A stretch of 64,000 nt of DNA from Xanthomarina maritima (GTDB lineage: Bacteria; Bacteroidota; Bacteroidia; Flavobacteriales; Flavobacteriaceae): the NCBI RefSeq assembly GCF_008084905.1, contig NZ_VSFC01000002.1, positions 143,077-207,076 on the forward strand, read 5' to 3'. A program made the translations under genes and the position numbers. Below the pieces are notes generated by a model. That model did no database searches and was not told the origin of the DNA. It saw only the letters and a list, made by a program, of their open reading frames with translations. Positions 41,784 to 49,890 of the stretch are shown here, one piece after another. Positions within the stretch are counted from its first letter, which is position 1. Each line of letters starts with the position of its first letter.

Positions 41784-41818
41784 ATAAAATTTGGTTAGTT
41801 AAGTTAGTTAATTGGTAA

Positions 41819-41857
41819 GAAGCTGTTTGAAGTAAAATTCAAGCAGTTTCTTTTTTC
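41819..41857 (+). terminator. Rho-independent terminator after lipoprotein gene
   Basis: GAAGCTGTTTGAA (41819-41831) and TTCAAGCAGTTTC (41838-41850) form a 13-base stem with two G-T pairs and a six-base loop, followed by a run of T residues. Confidence 0.8.
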
Positions 41858-41951
41858 TGGTATGTTTATTGCATTATTAATTTAAAAAAGGTTAAAAAAA
41901 ATCTTTTTTAACTTTACAATAATTAATAAAACATTTAATACACAGACAATT

Positions 41952-42449
41952 ATGGGATTATTTACATTTATTAAAAATGCAGGAGCAAAAGTTTTTGGGA
42001 TTGGAAAAACAAATGCTGAAGAAGCTGCCGAAAAGACTGCTGATGCAGCAGCTGTAAAACTGAAACGAGAAACAGCAGCAGCAAATAAATTAAAAGAAAC
42101 AATAAGCGATTTAGGATTAGAAGTTGAAAACCTGAATGTCTATATAAGTGATGATCAAGCAACAGTTACAGGAGCTGCTTTTAACCAAGCAACCAAAGAA
42201 AAAGTGGTTTTAGTAGTTGGAAACTCTAATGGAATTGCTACTGTGGACGACCAAATGACGGTTGAAAATCCGGAACCAGAAGCGCAATTTCATACAGTTA
42301 TAAGTGGAGATACCTTAGGTAAAATAGCTAAAAAATTCTATGGAAACGCTATGAAGTACCCAGTGATTTTTGAAGCAAATAAGCCAATGCTTAAAAACCC
42401 AGATTTAATTTATCCAGGTCAAGTATTACGAATTCCTGCTTTAGATTAA
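41952..42449 (+). CDS. BON-LysM domain protein (LysM peptidoglycan-binding)
   Basis: A 165-residue protein. After a short N-terminal helix and an Ala/Lys-rich stretch, residues ~48-105 form a BON domain (LKETISDLGLEVENLNVYIS ... KVVLVVGNSNGIATVDDQ). The C-terminal LysM domain (FHTVISGDTLGKIAKKFYGN then YPVIFEANKPML and DLIYPGQVLRIP) binds peptidoglycan or chitin-like glycans. It matches the YgaU/kelch-like BON-LysM family whose E. coli member is induced by osmotic stress. No signal peptide is seen, as in that family. A terminator follows (42490). Confidence 0.9.
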   Translation: MGLFTFIKNAGAKVFGIGKTNAEEAAEKTADAAAVKLKRETAAANKLKETISDLGLEVENLNVYISDDQATVTGAAFNQATKEKVVLVVGNSNGIATVDDQMTVENPEPEAQFHTVISGDTLGKIAKKFYGNAMKYPVIFEANKPMLKNPDLIYPGQVLRIPALD

Positions 42450-42751
42450 ATTATATTCAATTTAGAAAGACATACTAAAAATCTTATAATAAAAGCATTC
42501 TAAAAAGGATGCTTTTTTATTTTAATTTAGCCTTTAATACCTTTGTTTACTTGGTAGGCTAACACATAAAACAGATATACTTATTTTGTAATATACTACA
42601 AATCAATTAGATGTGTTATTTCGTCCATTAAAAATGTAGTTTTATCCGATTTATATTTTTTAAACGAAAAAACAATCTAAATCATCGAAAATTTATGGTT
42701 AATAACATGATTGCATATAGATTTGACCCTATAACCCAAATTTATCATATC
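42450..42751. other. Intergenic region with terminator and possible operator
   Basis: 302 bases. It holds the terminator at 42490-42519, then an AT-rich leader with an inverted repeat TTTGTA / TACAAA (42585-42602). No TAnnTTTG match close to the next start. No small coding sequence stands out. Confidence 0.5.
42490..42519 (+). terminator. Rho-independent terminator after BON-LysM gene
   Basis: AAAAGCATTC / GGATGCTTTT form a stem (one G-T pair) around TAAAAA, followed by TTAT. Confidence 0.8.
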
Positions 42752-43345
42752 ATGAAAACTATCAAATTACTATTCTTATTTTTATTATCAATTACAGTTT
42801 TAAACTGTAGTACTGAAGAAATTTCTAATCAAGAAATCAACAAGAATCCAAACTTTAGAGTAACAGAAAGCACTTCAAATTTTTCTTTTCGAGAATCATT
42901 AGATGAACCTTGTACTTCAACAAGATTAATGGCAGGTCAAAATTATGATGCAGGAACTGTAACTGTTGATACAGATGGTGTAGATTTAATTATACGTTAT
43001 ACCACTAATTCTGATTGGTCAATTAATGCAACTCATTTGAGTATTGGAAACTGTGGCGAGCAAACTATTCCAACAACTGGTGCAGGTAATCCAAAAATTG
43101 GACATTTCGAACATGGTACAACACATGCTACTGGTGTGAATATAGTTGAATACTATATTAACAAAGATGCTTTAAACGATTTATATTGTTTTGCAGCACA
43201 TGCTGTAGTTACAGGTCCAAATGGAGAGGAAACTGCTTGGGCAGAAGGTTTTGATTTTGGAGGAAATAGCTGGGCAATGTATGTAGAAGCTAGACAATCA
43301 GATTGCGATGTTAGTGGTACTAATAATTCTGGTCCTGCAAAATAA
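42752..43345 (+). CDS. Small secreted lipoprotein of unknown function
   Basis: A 197-residue lipoprotein starting at ATG 42752: MKTIKLLFLFLLSITVLNC, then STEEISNQ. The upstream in-frame ATGs at 42695 and 42710 would add a non-signal N-terminus and are rejected. The mature part is beta-rich with CTSTRLMAGQNYDAGTVTVD and TNSDWSINATHLSIGNCGEQ, GAGNPKIGHFEHGTTHATGV, YINKDALNDLYCFAAHAVV and EGFDFGGNSWAMYVEARQSD. Four or five cysteines (CTS, NCGE, YCFA, SDCDV) could make disulfides. The style matches secreted Bacteroidota proteins of about this length; I cannot name the family. Confidence 0.78.
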   Translation: MKTIKLLFLFLLSITVLNCSTEEISNQEINKNPNFRVTESTSNFSFRESLDEPCTSTRLMAGQNYDAGTVTVDTDGVDLIIRYTTNSDWSINATHLSIGNCGEQTIPTTGAGNPKIGHFEHGTTHATGVNIVEYYINKDALNDLYCFAAHAVVTGPNGEETAWAEGFDFGGNSWAMYVEARQSDCDVSGTNNSGPAK

Positions 43346-43367
43346 ACATATAAATAACTTTAAGTTT

Positions 43368-43399
43368 AAAAAAGCCAACTCAAATGAGTTGGCTTTTTA
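43368..43399. terminator. Bidirectional terminator between lipoprotein and nadD
   Basis: AAAAAGCCAACTCA / TGAGTTGGCTTTTT is a perfect 14-base stem with an AA loop, in a convergent spacer, with A and T tracts on either side. Confidence 0.9.
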
Positions 43400-43422
43400 T
43401 TTATTCTATAGAGTGTATAGAC

Positions 43423-44001
43423 TTATTTATAAAAATTCATTTCATCTAGATATTCCCACACATGTTCTGGTAACATAGGTTTGACATTTTTATTTTCTTT
43501 AATAGAATTTCTTATAAAGGTTGAAGAAAGTTCCATAATTGGTGCATGGACATGATGTATTTTTTTATGTCCATCAAATTGCGTTTCTACTTTTCCTTCA
43601 GACAAACGTGGATAGACATACACATCATGATTTTCCAGAATCAATTCATAATTTTTCCATTTATGAAAACTTTTTAAATTGTCTTCTCCCATAATTAAAC
43701 AGAACTCGTAATCTGGAAATTTTTCTTCTAAATGTACTAGAGTATTTATGGTGTAATTTGGTTGAGGCAAGTTAAACTCAATATCGCTTGGACTTAAAGT
43801 ATCGTAATCTTTTGTTGCTCTATATACCATTTCTAAACGTTGATAATTATCAAGTAAAGAACTTTTCTTTTTAAACGGATTATGAGGTGTAACTACAAAC
43901 CAGATTTTATCTAAATTACTATGTTCTACCATATGATTGGCAATAACCAAATGTCCAATATGAATAGGGTTGAATGAGCCAAAATAGAGTCCGATTTTCA
44001 T
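43423..44001 (-). CDS. nadD: Nicotinate-nucleotide adenylyltransferase
   Basis: A 192-residue nucleotidyltransferase with GLYFGSFNPIHIGHLVIANH (residues 4-23), containing GSFNP and the HxGH motif (H14-I-G-H17), plus FCLIMGEDNLKSFHKW and SSTFIRNSIKENKNV near the C-terminus (ISSTxIR). It makes NaAD from NaMN and ATP. Cytoplasmic. It is three bases downstream of gmk, as the last gene of a yicC-gmk-nadD operon, a familiar flavobacterial arrangement. Confidence 0.95.
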   Translation of the reverse strand: MKIGLYFGSFNPIHIGHLVIANHMVEHSNLDKIWFVVTPHNPFKKKSSLLDNYQRLEMVYRATKDYDTLSPSDIEFNLPQPNYTINTLVHLEEKFPDYEFCLIMGEDNLKSFHKWKNYELILENHDVYVYPRLSEGKVETQFDGHKKIHHVHAPIMELSSTFIRNSIKENKNVKPMLPEHVWEYLDEMNFYK

Positions 44002-44004
44002 AAT

Positions 44005-44598
44005 TTATTTTTTCTCTTCAACAAAATTACCAACCAAAGCTTTAGCTTCTTTAAGTGCTTTCTCTAGATTATCGTTTTCAATAATAACGTCGAATAAAGG
44101 AGCTGTAGCAAGTTCAGCTGAAGCTTTAGCTATTCTCATATTAATTTTATCTGCACTTTCGGTTTGACGCTTTTTCAATCTTATTTTAAGTTCGTCAATA
44201 CTTGGAGGTTTCACAAATACAGCAAGAGTTTCGTTTGGATATTTTCTTTTAATACGCAAACCTCCAGAAACATCAATATCAAAAATAACATGTTTCCCTC
44301 TTGCCCAAATGCGTTCCACTTCGGTTTTTAAAGTGCCGTAAAAATTATCGCGATAGACTTCTTCCCATTCCAAAAATTCGTCATTCTTAATTTTACTTTT
44401 AAATTCTGAAGCCGACAAAAAATAATAGTCTTTTCCATGAATTTCTTTACCTCGTTTTTCTCTGGAAGTTGCCGAAATAGAGAATTCTAAATTTAATTTG
44501 TCTTGTTTTAAAAGGTGTCTTACAATGGTTGTTTTTCCAGAACCTGAAGGTGCAGAAAACACAATGAGTTTCCCTTTTTTTAAATTGATGTTTGTCAC
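44005..44598 (-). CDS. gmk: Guanylate kinase
   Basis: A 197-residue kinase: P-loop APSGSGKT (16-23), SATSREKRGKEIHGKDYYFL (~43-62), the GMP-binding EFLEWEEVYRDNFYGT and the RIAKASAELATAPLFDVIIE lid/core. It phosphorylates GMP to GDP. Between yicC and nadD on the same strand, 47 bases after yicC. Complete. Confidence 0.96.
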   Translation of the reverse strand: MTNINLKKGKLIVFSAPSGSGKTTIVRHLLKQDKLNLEFSISATSREKRGKEIHGKDYYFLSASEFKSKIKNDEFLEWEEVYRDNFYGTLKTEVERIWARGKHVIFDIDVSGGLRIKRKYPNETLAVFVKPPSIDELKIRLKKRQTESADKINMRIAKASAELATAPLFDVIIENDNLEKALKEAKALVGNFVEEKK

Positions 44599-44645
44599 TT
44601 AATATATTTTTATTGAAAACACTTATAATATTACTTTATAATTTA

Positions 44646-45503
44646 CTAAAGCACATTTAATAATTGCTCTTTAATCTTTTCAAGTTCATCTTTCATTTGA
44701 ACTACTAGCTTTTGCATTGGTGCATAATTACTTTTAGATCCAATGGTGTTTATTTCCCTTCCAATTTCTTGTCCAATAAACCCCAATTTTTTTCCATTCG
44801 AATCGTCTGAGCTTAAGGCAGAATTAAAATAATCTAAATGATTTTTTAAACGTACTTTTTCTTCAGTAATGTCAAATTTCTCAATGTAAAACATAAGTTC
44901 CTGTTCAAACCTGTTTTCATCTACTTTTTCTTTTAATTCTTCAACACCTTTACGTAATCGCTCTCTTACTCCATTTATTCTTTCAGGATCCAATTCAATT
45001 ACTTGTTCAAGTAGAACTTCAATATTCTTTAATCGAATTCTAAAATCAGCTTCAAGCGCTTTTCCTTCATCTAGTCTATAAGTATCTATGTTTTTTAAAG
45101 CTACATTTACTTCGCTTAAAATTGATTTCCACTCGTCTTCATCTATATCGTCACGTTCTGTATTTAATGCATCAGGAAAACGAACAGCCATTTTTAAAAG
45201 CTCTGTTTCATCTCCATCTACAACCTCTTTTAATTGTTTTATATATTGTTTAACAACACTTTTATTTAATTGGGTTGTGGTTTCTTCACCAGTCATTTCA
45301 ACATAAATTGAAAAATCTATTTTACCTCTTTCTAATTCATTGGCAATAAGCTTTCTTAAACTAAGTTCTTTTTCTCTGTAGATAGATGGCATTCTGGCAT
45401 TCAAATCTAGGTTTTTACTGTTAAGTGATTTTATTTCAATCGTAATTTTTTTGGTTGGCAATTGCAAAACAGATTTGCCGTAACCTGTCATTGAGTGTAT
45501 CAT
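44646..45503 (-). CDS. YicC/YloC-family endoribonuclease
   Basis: A 285-residue protein. The family start MIHSMTGYGKSVLQLPTKKI, SLNSKNLDLNARMPSIYREK at ~27-46, the ELMFYIEKFDITEEKVRLKN segment and the C-terminal LGFIGQEIGREINTIGSKSN match the YicC family. YicC and the related YloC are hairpin endoribonucleases active in the cytoplasm. It is the first gene of the operon, preceding gmk. It has both YicC_N and DUF1732 type domains, so it is full-length. Confidence 0.93.
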   Translation of the reverse strand: MIHSMTGYGKSVLQLPTKKITIEIKSLNSKNLDLNARMPSIYREKELSLRKLIANELERGKIDFSIYVEMTGEETTTQLNKSVVKQYIKQLKEVVDGDETELLKMAVRFPDALNTERDDIDEDEWKSILSEVNVALKNIDTYRLDEGKALEADFRIRLKNIEVLLEQVIELDPERINGVRERLRKGVEELKEKVDENRFEQELMFYIEKFDITEEKVRLKNHLDYFNSALSSDDSNGKKLGFIGQEIGREINTIGSKSNYAPMQKLVVQMKDELEKIKEQLLNVL

Positions 45504-45589
45504 AAACTTATTTTATAGTTGTACAAAGGTAGTTAAAACTGAGAGCTTAGAAAATACTAATTTTATTATTCATGCATAGTAAGATTATG

Positions 45590-45597
45590 TAGTTTTG
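45590..45597 (+). promoter_or_regulatory. Putative -7 promoter element of the thioesterase gene
   Basis: TAGTTTTG fits TAnnTTTG and is 23 bases before the ATG at 45621. A -33 TTG is not apparent. Confidence 0.3.
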
Positions 45598-45620
45598 TGT
45601 TAATAAAAAAATAATTCTAT

Positions 45621-46100
45621 ATGTATACAAAACAGTTTGAAATTAGATGGAGTGATGTGGATGCGAATAGGCATTTAGCAAATAGTGCTTATACTAATTT
45701 TATGAGTCATACCAGGATGGCTTTTTTTATAGAAAAAGAATTTGATATGAAGACTTTAGAAGTATATAATTTAAGCCCTGTAGTTTTTTATGAGCATATG
45801 TATTATTTTAAAGAGGCTTTTTTAGGACAATCAATAACTGTTAGTTTAGAAGTTACTGGTTTAAGCGAAGACGGTATGTTTTTTAGATTCGACCACAATT
45901 TTTACAACGAAAAAGGAGAAAACATAGCACATTGTGAAATGATTGGAGCTTGGATTAATTTTTCTACTAGAAAACTAATTGGATTACCTAAAAACTTATT
46001 AGAAAAGGAAAATACCTTTCCTAAATCTGAAAATTTTAAAATATTAACTAAAGAAGACACTAGGGTTGCAGATAAAATGCCTGTTCATTTAACGACTTAA
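45621..46100 (+). CDS. Acyl-CoA thioesterase, 4HBT family
   Basis: A 159-residue hotdog-fold protein: FEIRWSDVDANRHLANSAYT, with the conserved D14-V-D16-N/R-H of 4-hydroxybenzoyl-CoA-type thioesterases, then FMSHTRMAFF and the beta strand VSLEVTGLSEDGMFFRFDHN. Such enzymes hydrolyse acyl-CoA or acyl-ACP. Chain-length preference is not visible. Cytoplasmic. It ends 12 bases inside the end of the convergent EamA gene. Confidence 0.9.
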   Translation: MYTKQFEIRWSDVDANRHLANSAYTNFMSHTRMAFFIEKEFDMKTLEVYNLSPVVFYEHMYYFKEAFLGQSITVSLEVTGLSEDGMFFRFDHNFYNEKGENIAHCEMIGAWINFSTRKLIGLPKNLLEKENTFPKSENFKILTKEDTRVADKMPVHLTT

Positions 46101-46985
46101 TTTGGGTCTTTTAGTAACCAAATAAACTCCTGTAAAAATTAATGTCGCAGCAATAACCTTAACTATATTCATAGTATCACTTCCTATAAGCAAAGCAAAA
46201 ATACTAGCAATTACTGGTTGTATATATAAAAACGTACTCACAGTTGACGCTTTTAAATGTCTTAAAGCAATAGGGTTTAATAAGTAAGTGAAAAAAGTAG
46301 CTCCTATTACTACAAATAATACTGAAAATAGAATATAAGGCGTAAAAGAGGACCAAACAACTTGCGAGAATTCGCCATATCCAAAAGGGAAAACTAATAT
46401 CAATCCAAATAAAAACAACCATTTTATAAAAGCTAGTGGATAATATTTTTGGGTAAGCTTTTTAATGATTATTAAGTAAATACTATAAGAAACTGCATTT
46501 ATAAAAACCAATAAATTTCCTAATAGAATATTGTCTCCTGCTTGAGCCGATTTTCCATAAACCGATAACACAATAGCTCCTAAAAAACCAAGAAGAATGC
46601 CAACAATTTTTAATCCTGTAATTCTTTCTTTTAAAAAGAATGCCGATAAAACCAGTACCACAATAGGCACAACAGTCATAATTACTGAAGCATGAATAGG
46701 CGTTGTATATTCTAAGCCTTTAAAGAAAGTTAGCATGTTTAAGGCAATCCCAAATATGGAGGCAAAAAACAAAATCAGAAAGTCTTTGCGTGCAATTTTT
46801 TGTTTAGGTGTAAATAGGCTTAAAACCCAAAATAATATAGCAGCTCCTAATACTCTAAGAAAGATAAAACCAAAAGGTCTTATAAAGCCTTCGTCAATAA
46901 CATCGTTAGCAAATGTAAAGGTAAAGCCATAGATAACTTGAACCAAAAACACACCAATTAAGGCAAAGATTCTGGTTTTATCCAT
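46089..46985 (-). CDS. EamA/DMT-family transporter
   Basis: A 298-residue protein with about ten TM helices in two EamA repeats. The first repeat contains GFIRPFGFIFLRVLGAAILF and TTPIHASVIMTVVPIVVLVL; the second contains LLGNLLVFINAVSYSIYLII and STVSTFLYIQPVIASIFALL. Members export metabolites such as amino acids or nucleotides. Its 3' end overlaps the convergent thioesterase gene by 12 bases and its 5' end overlaps the ArsC-like gene by eight. Confidence 0.92.
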   Translation of the reverse strand: MDKTRIFALIGVFLVQVIYGFTFTFANDVIDEGFIRPFGFIFLRVLGAAILFWVLSLFTPKQKIARKDFLILFFASIFGIALNMLTFFKGLEYTTPIHASVIMTVVPIVVLVLSAFFLKERITGLKIVGILLGFLGAIVLSVYGKSAQAGDNILLGNLLVFINAVSYSIYLIIIKKLTQKYYPLAFIKWLFLFGLILVFPFGYGEFSQVVWSSFTPYILFSVLFVVIGATFFTYLLNPIALRHLKASTVSTFLYIQPVIASIFALLIGSDTMNIVKVIAATLIFTGVYLVTKRPKLSR

Positions 46986-47331
46986 GTATCATTTGTTTGG
47001 CATGTTCGATTACTTTTTTAGAATTCCCAATAAAAATATGATTGTTAAAAATAATTACTGGTCTACTTAAAAAGGTATAATGTTCAAGAAGATAATGTTT
47101 ATAATCTGGTTCTTTAAGGTTCTGGTTTTTTAAATCCATTTCTTTATATAGCTTCGCTCTTTTACTAAAAAGTGCTTCATAAGTTCCTGCCAGCTGTTTC
47201 ATTATATCAAGCTGTTTTACAGTTATTTCTTCACTTTTAATATCTTGTAAAACAAAGTCTGAGGACAAGTTTAACTCTTCTAATATACGCAAACAGGTAT
47301 TGCAAGTTTTTAAGTAGTAAACCTTTTTCAT
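46978..47331 (-). CDS. ArsC/Spx-family thiol-redox protein
   Basis: A 117-residue thioredoxin-fold protein: MKKVYYLKTCNTCLRILEEL with C10-x2-C13, ETVKQLDIM-type segment, and LKEPDYKHYLLEHYTFLSRPVI. The arsenate reductase (ArsC) family uses C10 in the N-terminal motif; the second Cys is seen in the YffB/Spx group. FLSRPVI near the C-terminus matches the LxRPxx binding-loop signature of the family. Whether it reduces arsenate or works as a regulator is not decided. The EamA gene overlaps its end by eight bases. Confidence 0.88.
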   Translation of the reverse strand: MKKVYYLKTCNTCLRILEELNLSSDFVLQDIKSEEITVKQLDIMKQLAGTYEALFSKRAKLYKEMDLKNQNLKEPDYKHYLLEHYTFLSRPVIIFNNHIFIGNSKKVIEHAKQMIHG

Positions 47332-47438
47332 TTTATGCTCATGAAAATGAGTAATTATTGAATTAAACTATATTTTAATTATACAAATAACGCCCATTTT
47401 TATTGAAAAATAATTACTTTTAAATAAAAATTAAAATC

Positions 47439-47894
47439 ATGGATTGGGCATTCGATATTACTATTAAAAATAGAACTTTATTCAAATCATTTTTAGAGAC
47501 TTTTACATTAGAGGAACTAAATAAAGTGCCAAAAGGGTTCAATAACAATATTATTTGGAACATAGCTCATACAGTAGTTACCCAACAATTATTGGTGTAT
47601 AATTTATCTGGAGTTCCTATGCTTTTATCTCATGAAATGGTGGATATGTATAGAAAAGGAACCAAACCCGAAAGAGATGTTACCTATGCTGAAGTAGATT
47701 TAATAAAAGGGTTATTATTCTCTACTATTGAAAAAACAAAAGAAGATTATAACAATCATATTTTTGAAAAATATAATGAATACACAGTAACTACAAAAAG
47801 CACCTTAACCAATGTTGATGAAGCTATCGATTTTAACAACTTTCATGAAGGCATCCATTTAGGATATATTTTAGCCTTAAAAAAATCATTATAA
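47439..47894 (+). CDS. DinB-family protein
   Basis: A 151-residue helical protein of the DinB/YfiT superfamily. Its presumed metal ligands are the histidines in IIWNIAHTVVTQQLLVYN (H47) and NFHEGIHLGYILAL (H136/H140). Such proteins are soluble four-helix bundles binding Ni/Zn, with thiol-transferase links in some members. Function here unknown. Its 3' end overlaps the convergent DUF3298 gene by six bases. Confidence 0.88.
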   Translation: MDWAFDITIKNRTLFKSFLETFTLEELNKVPKGFNNNIIWNIAHTVVTQQLLVYNLSGVPMLLSHEMVDMYRKGTKPERDVTYAEVDLIKGLLFSTIEKTKEDYNNHIFEKYNEYTVTTKSTLTNVDEAIDFNNFHEGIHLGYILALKKSL

Positions 47895-48605
47895 AAAGTT
47901 TAAAGTATTCTGTAAGTCTTCCCAAGGAATATTTATTTCTGTAACACCAGAAGAGTAAGGTGCAATTTCATAAGTGTTGTAAAGTAAAATAGCACCTTCG
48001 TCGTTGAAGCCTATATTTTCAGGTAATTTAAAATTGTCTGGTTCGAAATACAGCTCTTTTTTATAAGCTATTTCTTCATTAAAATAGTCTTTAGCAATCT
48101 CAGTAAAATTTATGTAATCTTGAAATAAATCTTCATTTTTTAATTGTTTTCCAGTATACACATCAAAATTTAAAAATTCGATGATTAAATTTCCGTGAGC
48201 ACCTCCTGTATTCAAATAAGTTGTAATGGCTATTGAAACAATTTCATCAGATTGATACATAATTTCACCATCAATCTGTGCATCCCATTCCATAATGCTT
48301 TCTGGGAAATCTGCTTTAAACGTAGTATATTCTTTATTGAACAAATCAATACTCTCAGAAACGGTCATTGAAGATGTAGAGTTTTCTTCTCCAACATTTA
48401 AGGAAGAAATAATAACTAAATTAATCCTTTTATTAATCACATTAGAAACTTCTTCGTCACCAAATGCTTCTGGAATATTAATTTCTACAATTTTATTAGT
48501 ACTTGTTGTTACATTAATTTCTTTAAATTCTATCGTTTTTTCTTCTTTACACGTTTGGGATAATAAAGAAATAATCAAAGTATATACTAAAAATTTAAAT
48601 CTCAT
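47889..48605 (-). CDS. DUF4163/DUF3298 lipoprotein, RsiV-like
   Basis: A 238-residue lipoprotein: signal MRFKFLVYTLIISLLSQTC19. The DUF4163 part (NVINKRINLVIISSL) is followed by the DUF3298 part (VSIAITTYLNTGGAHGNLII then NFDVYTGKQLKNEDLFQDYI and LYNTYEIAPYSSGVTEINIP). DUF3298 is shared with the extracellular part of the anti-sigma factor RsiV, which binds lysozyme. The YLNTGGAHGN and EIAPYSSG motifs are typical. No sigma factor is adjacent, so a RsiV-like role is speculative. Confidence 0.88.
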   Translation of the reverse strand: MRFKFLVYTLIISLLSQTCKEEKTIEFKEINVTTSTNKIVEINIPEAFGDEEVSNVINKRINLVIISSLNVGEENSTSSMTVSESIDLFNKEYTTFKADFPESIMEWDAQIDGEIMYQSDEIVSIAITTYLNTGGAHGNLIIEFLNFDVYTGKQLKNEDLFQDYINFTEIAKDYFNEEIAYKKELYFEPDNFKLPENIGFNDEGAILLYNTYEIAPYSSGVTEINIPWEDLQNTLNFL

Positions 48606-48695
48606 AGAACAGAAAAATTAAGTTCATGTTAAAGATAATTAATGCATTTGAATAGCCCGAATTAAACTGTAACTTTATTAAAAAAATTTAAGCAC

Positions 48696-49835
48696 ATGAA
48701 ATTCAATACAAAAACAATCCATGGAGGACAAGAACACGATCCAGCTTATGGATCTGTAATGCCTCCAATTTATCAAACATCAACTTATGCACAAACAACT
48801 CCAGGAGGACACAAAGGTTATGAGTATTCAAGATCCCATAATCCAACTAGAAACGCTTTAGAAAATGCTTTTGCAAGTATAGAAAATGGAACTTATGGCT
48901 TGGCTTTTGGTTCTGGGTTAGCAGCTATAGATGCCGTTTTAAAATTATTAAAATCTGGAGATGAAGTTATTTCTACAAACGATTTGTATGGTGGGTCATA
49001 TAGATTATTTACTTCAATTTATAAGAAATTTGGCATCAAGTTTCATTTTATTGGTATGCAAGAAGCTTCAAATATTGAAGCATATATTAATAAGAATACA
49101 AAGCTTATTTGGATTGAAACTCCAACAAACCCAATGATGAATATTATTGATATTAAAGCTTGTGCTAATATTGCAAAAAAACACGATTTGCTATTAGCTG
49201 TAGATAACACCTTTGCAACTCCTTATTTGCAACAACCTTTAGATTTAGAAGCTGATATTGTCATGCATTCAGCTACTAAATATCTTGGTGGACATAGCGA
49301 TGTAATTATGGGAGCTTTAATTGTAAAAGATAAAGAACTAGCAAATAAATTATATTTTATTCAAAATGCAAGTGGAGCTATTTGTGGTCCTCAAGATTGT
49401 TTTTTGGTATTAAGAGGAATTAAAACACTTCATGTTAGAATGCAACGTCATTGCGAAAATGGCAAAACTGTAGCTGAATATTTATCAAATCATCCCAAAG
49501 TAGAAAAAGTATTTTGGCCTGGATTAGAAAGTCACCCTAACCATCAAATTGCTAAAGCACAGATGAAAGGTTTTGGAGGCATGATTTCTTTTACAACAAA
49601 AGGAAATAATTATGAAGAAGCCATTAAAATTGTTGAGAAATTGAAAATATTTACTCTGGCAGAATCTTTAGGTGGTGTTGAATCTTTAGCTGGACATCCT
49701 GCAAGTATGACTCATGCTAGTATTCCAAAAGAGGAACGCGAAAAAACAGGTGTTTTAGATTCACTAATAAGACTAAGCGTTGGTATTGAAGATGTGGATG
49801 ATTTGATTGCAGATTTAAAACAAGCTATTAATTAA
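48696..49835 (+). CDS. Transsulfuration PLP enzyme (cystathionine gamma-synthase/gamma-lyase type)
   Basis: A 379-residue enzyme of the Cys/Met metabolism PLP family. NTKTIHGGQEHDPAYGSVMP and IYQTSTYAQTTPGGHKGYEY start the protein; the PLP lysine lies in HSATKYLGGHSDVIMGAL, with YGGSYRLFTSIY and NPMMNI as other blocks. C-terminal LGGVESLAGHPASMTHASIP is conserved. Cystathionine gamma-synthase and gamma-lyase differ subtly and I cannot separate them by eye. It takes part in methionine/cysteine interconversion. Followed by a terminator. Confidence 0.93.
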   Translation: MKFNTKTIHGGQEHDPAYGSVMPPIYQTSTYAQTTPGGHKGYEYSRSHNPTRNALENAFASIENGTYGLAFGSGLAAIDAVLKLLKSGDEVISTNDLYGGSYRLFTSIYKKFGIKFHFIGMQEASNIEAYINKNTKLIWIETPTNPMMNIIDIKACANIAKKHDLLLAVDNTFATPYLQQPLDLEADIVMHSATKYLGGHSDVIMGALIVKDKELANKLYFIQNASGAICGPQDCFLVLRGIKTLHVRMQRHCENGKTVAEYLSNHPKVEKVFWPGLESHPNHQIAKAQMKGFGGMISFTTKGNNYEEAIKIVEKLKIFTLAESLGGVESLAGHPASMTHASIPKEEREKTGVLDSLIRLSVGIEDVDDLIADLKQAIN

Positions 49836-49841
49836 AATGCA

Positions 49842-49873
49842 TAAAAAAACCAAGAGAGTATCTTGGTTTTTTA
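49842..49873. terminator. Bidirectional terminator between transsulfuration gene and the outer-membrane protein gene
   Basis: AAAAACCAAGA / TCTTGGTTTTT is a perfect 11-base stem around GAGTA, with A and T tracts on both sides, between convergent genes. Confidence 0.9.
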
Positions 49874-49890
49874 TATTGTCTTTAAATTTT

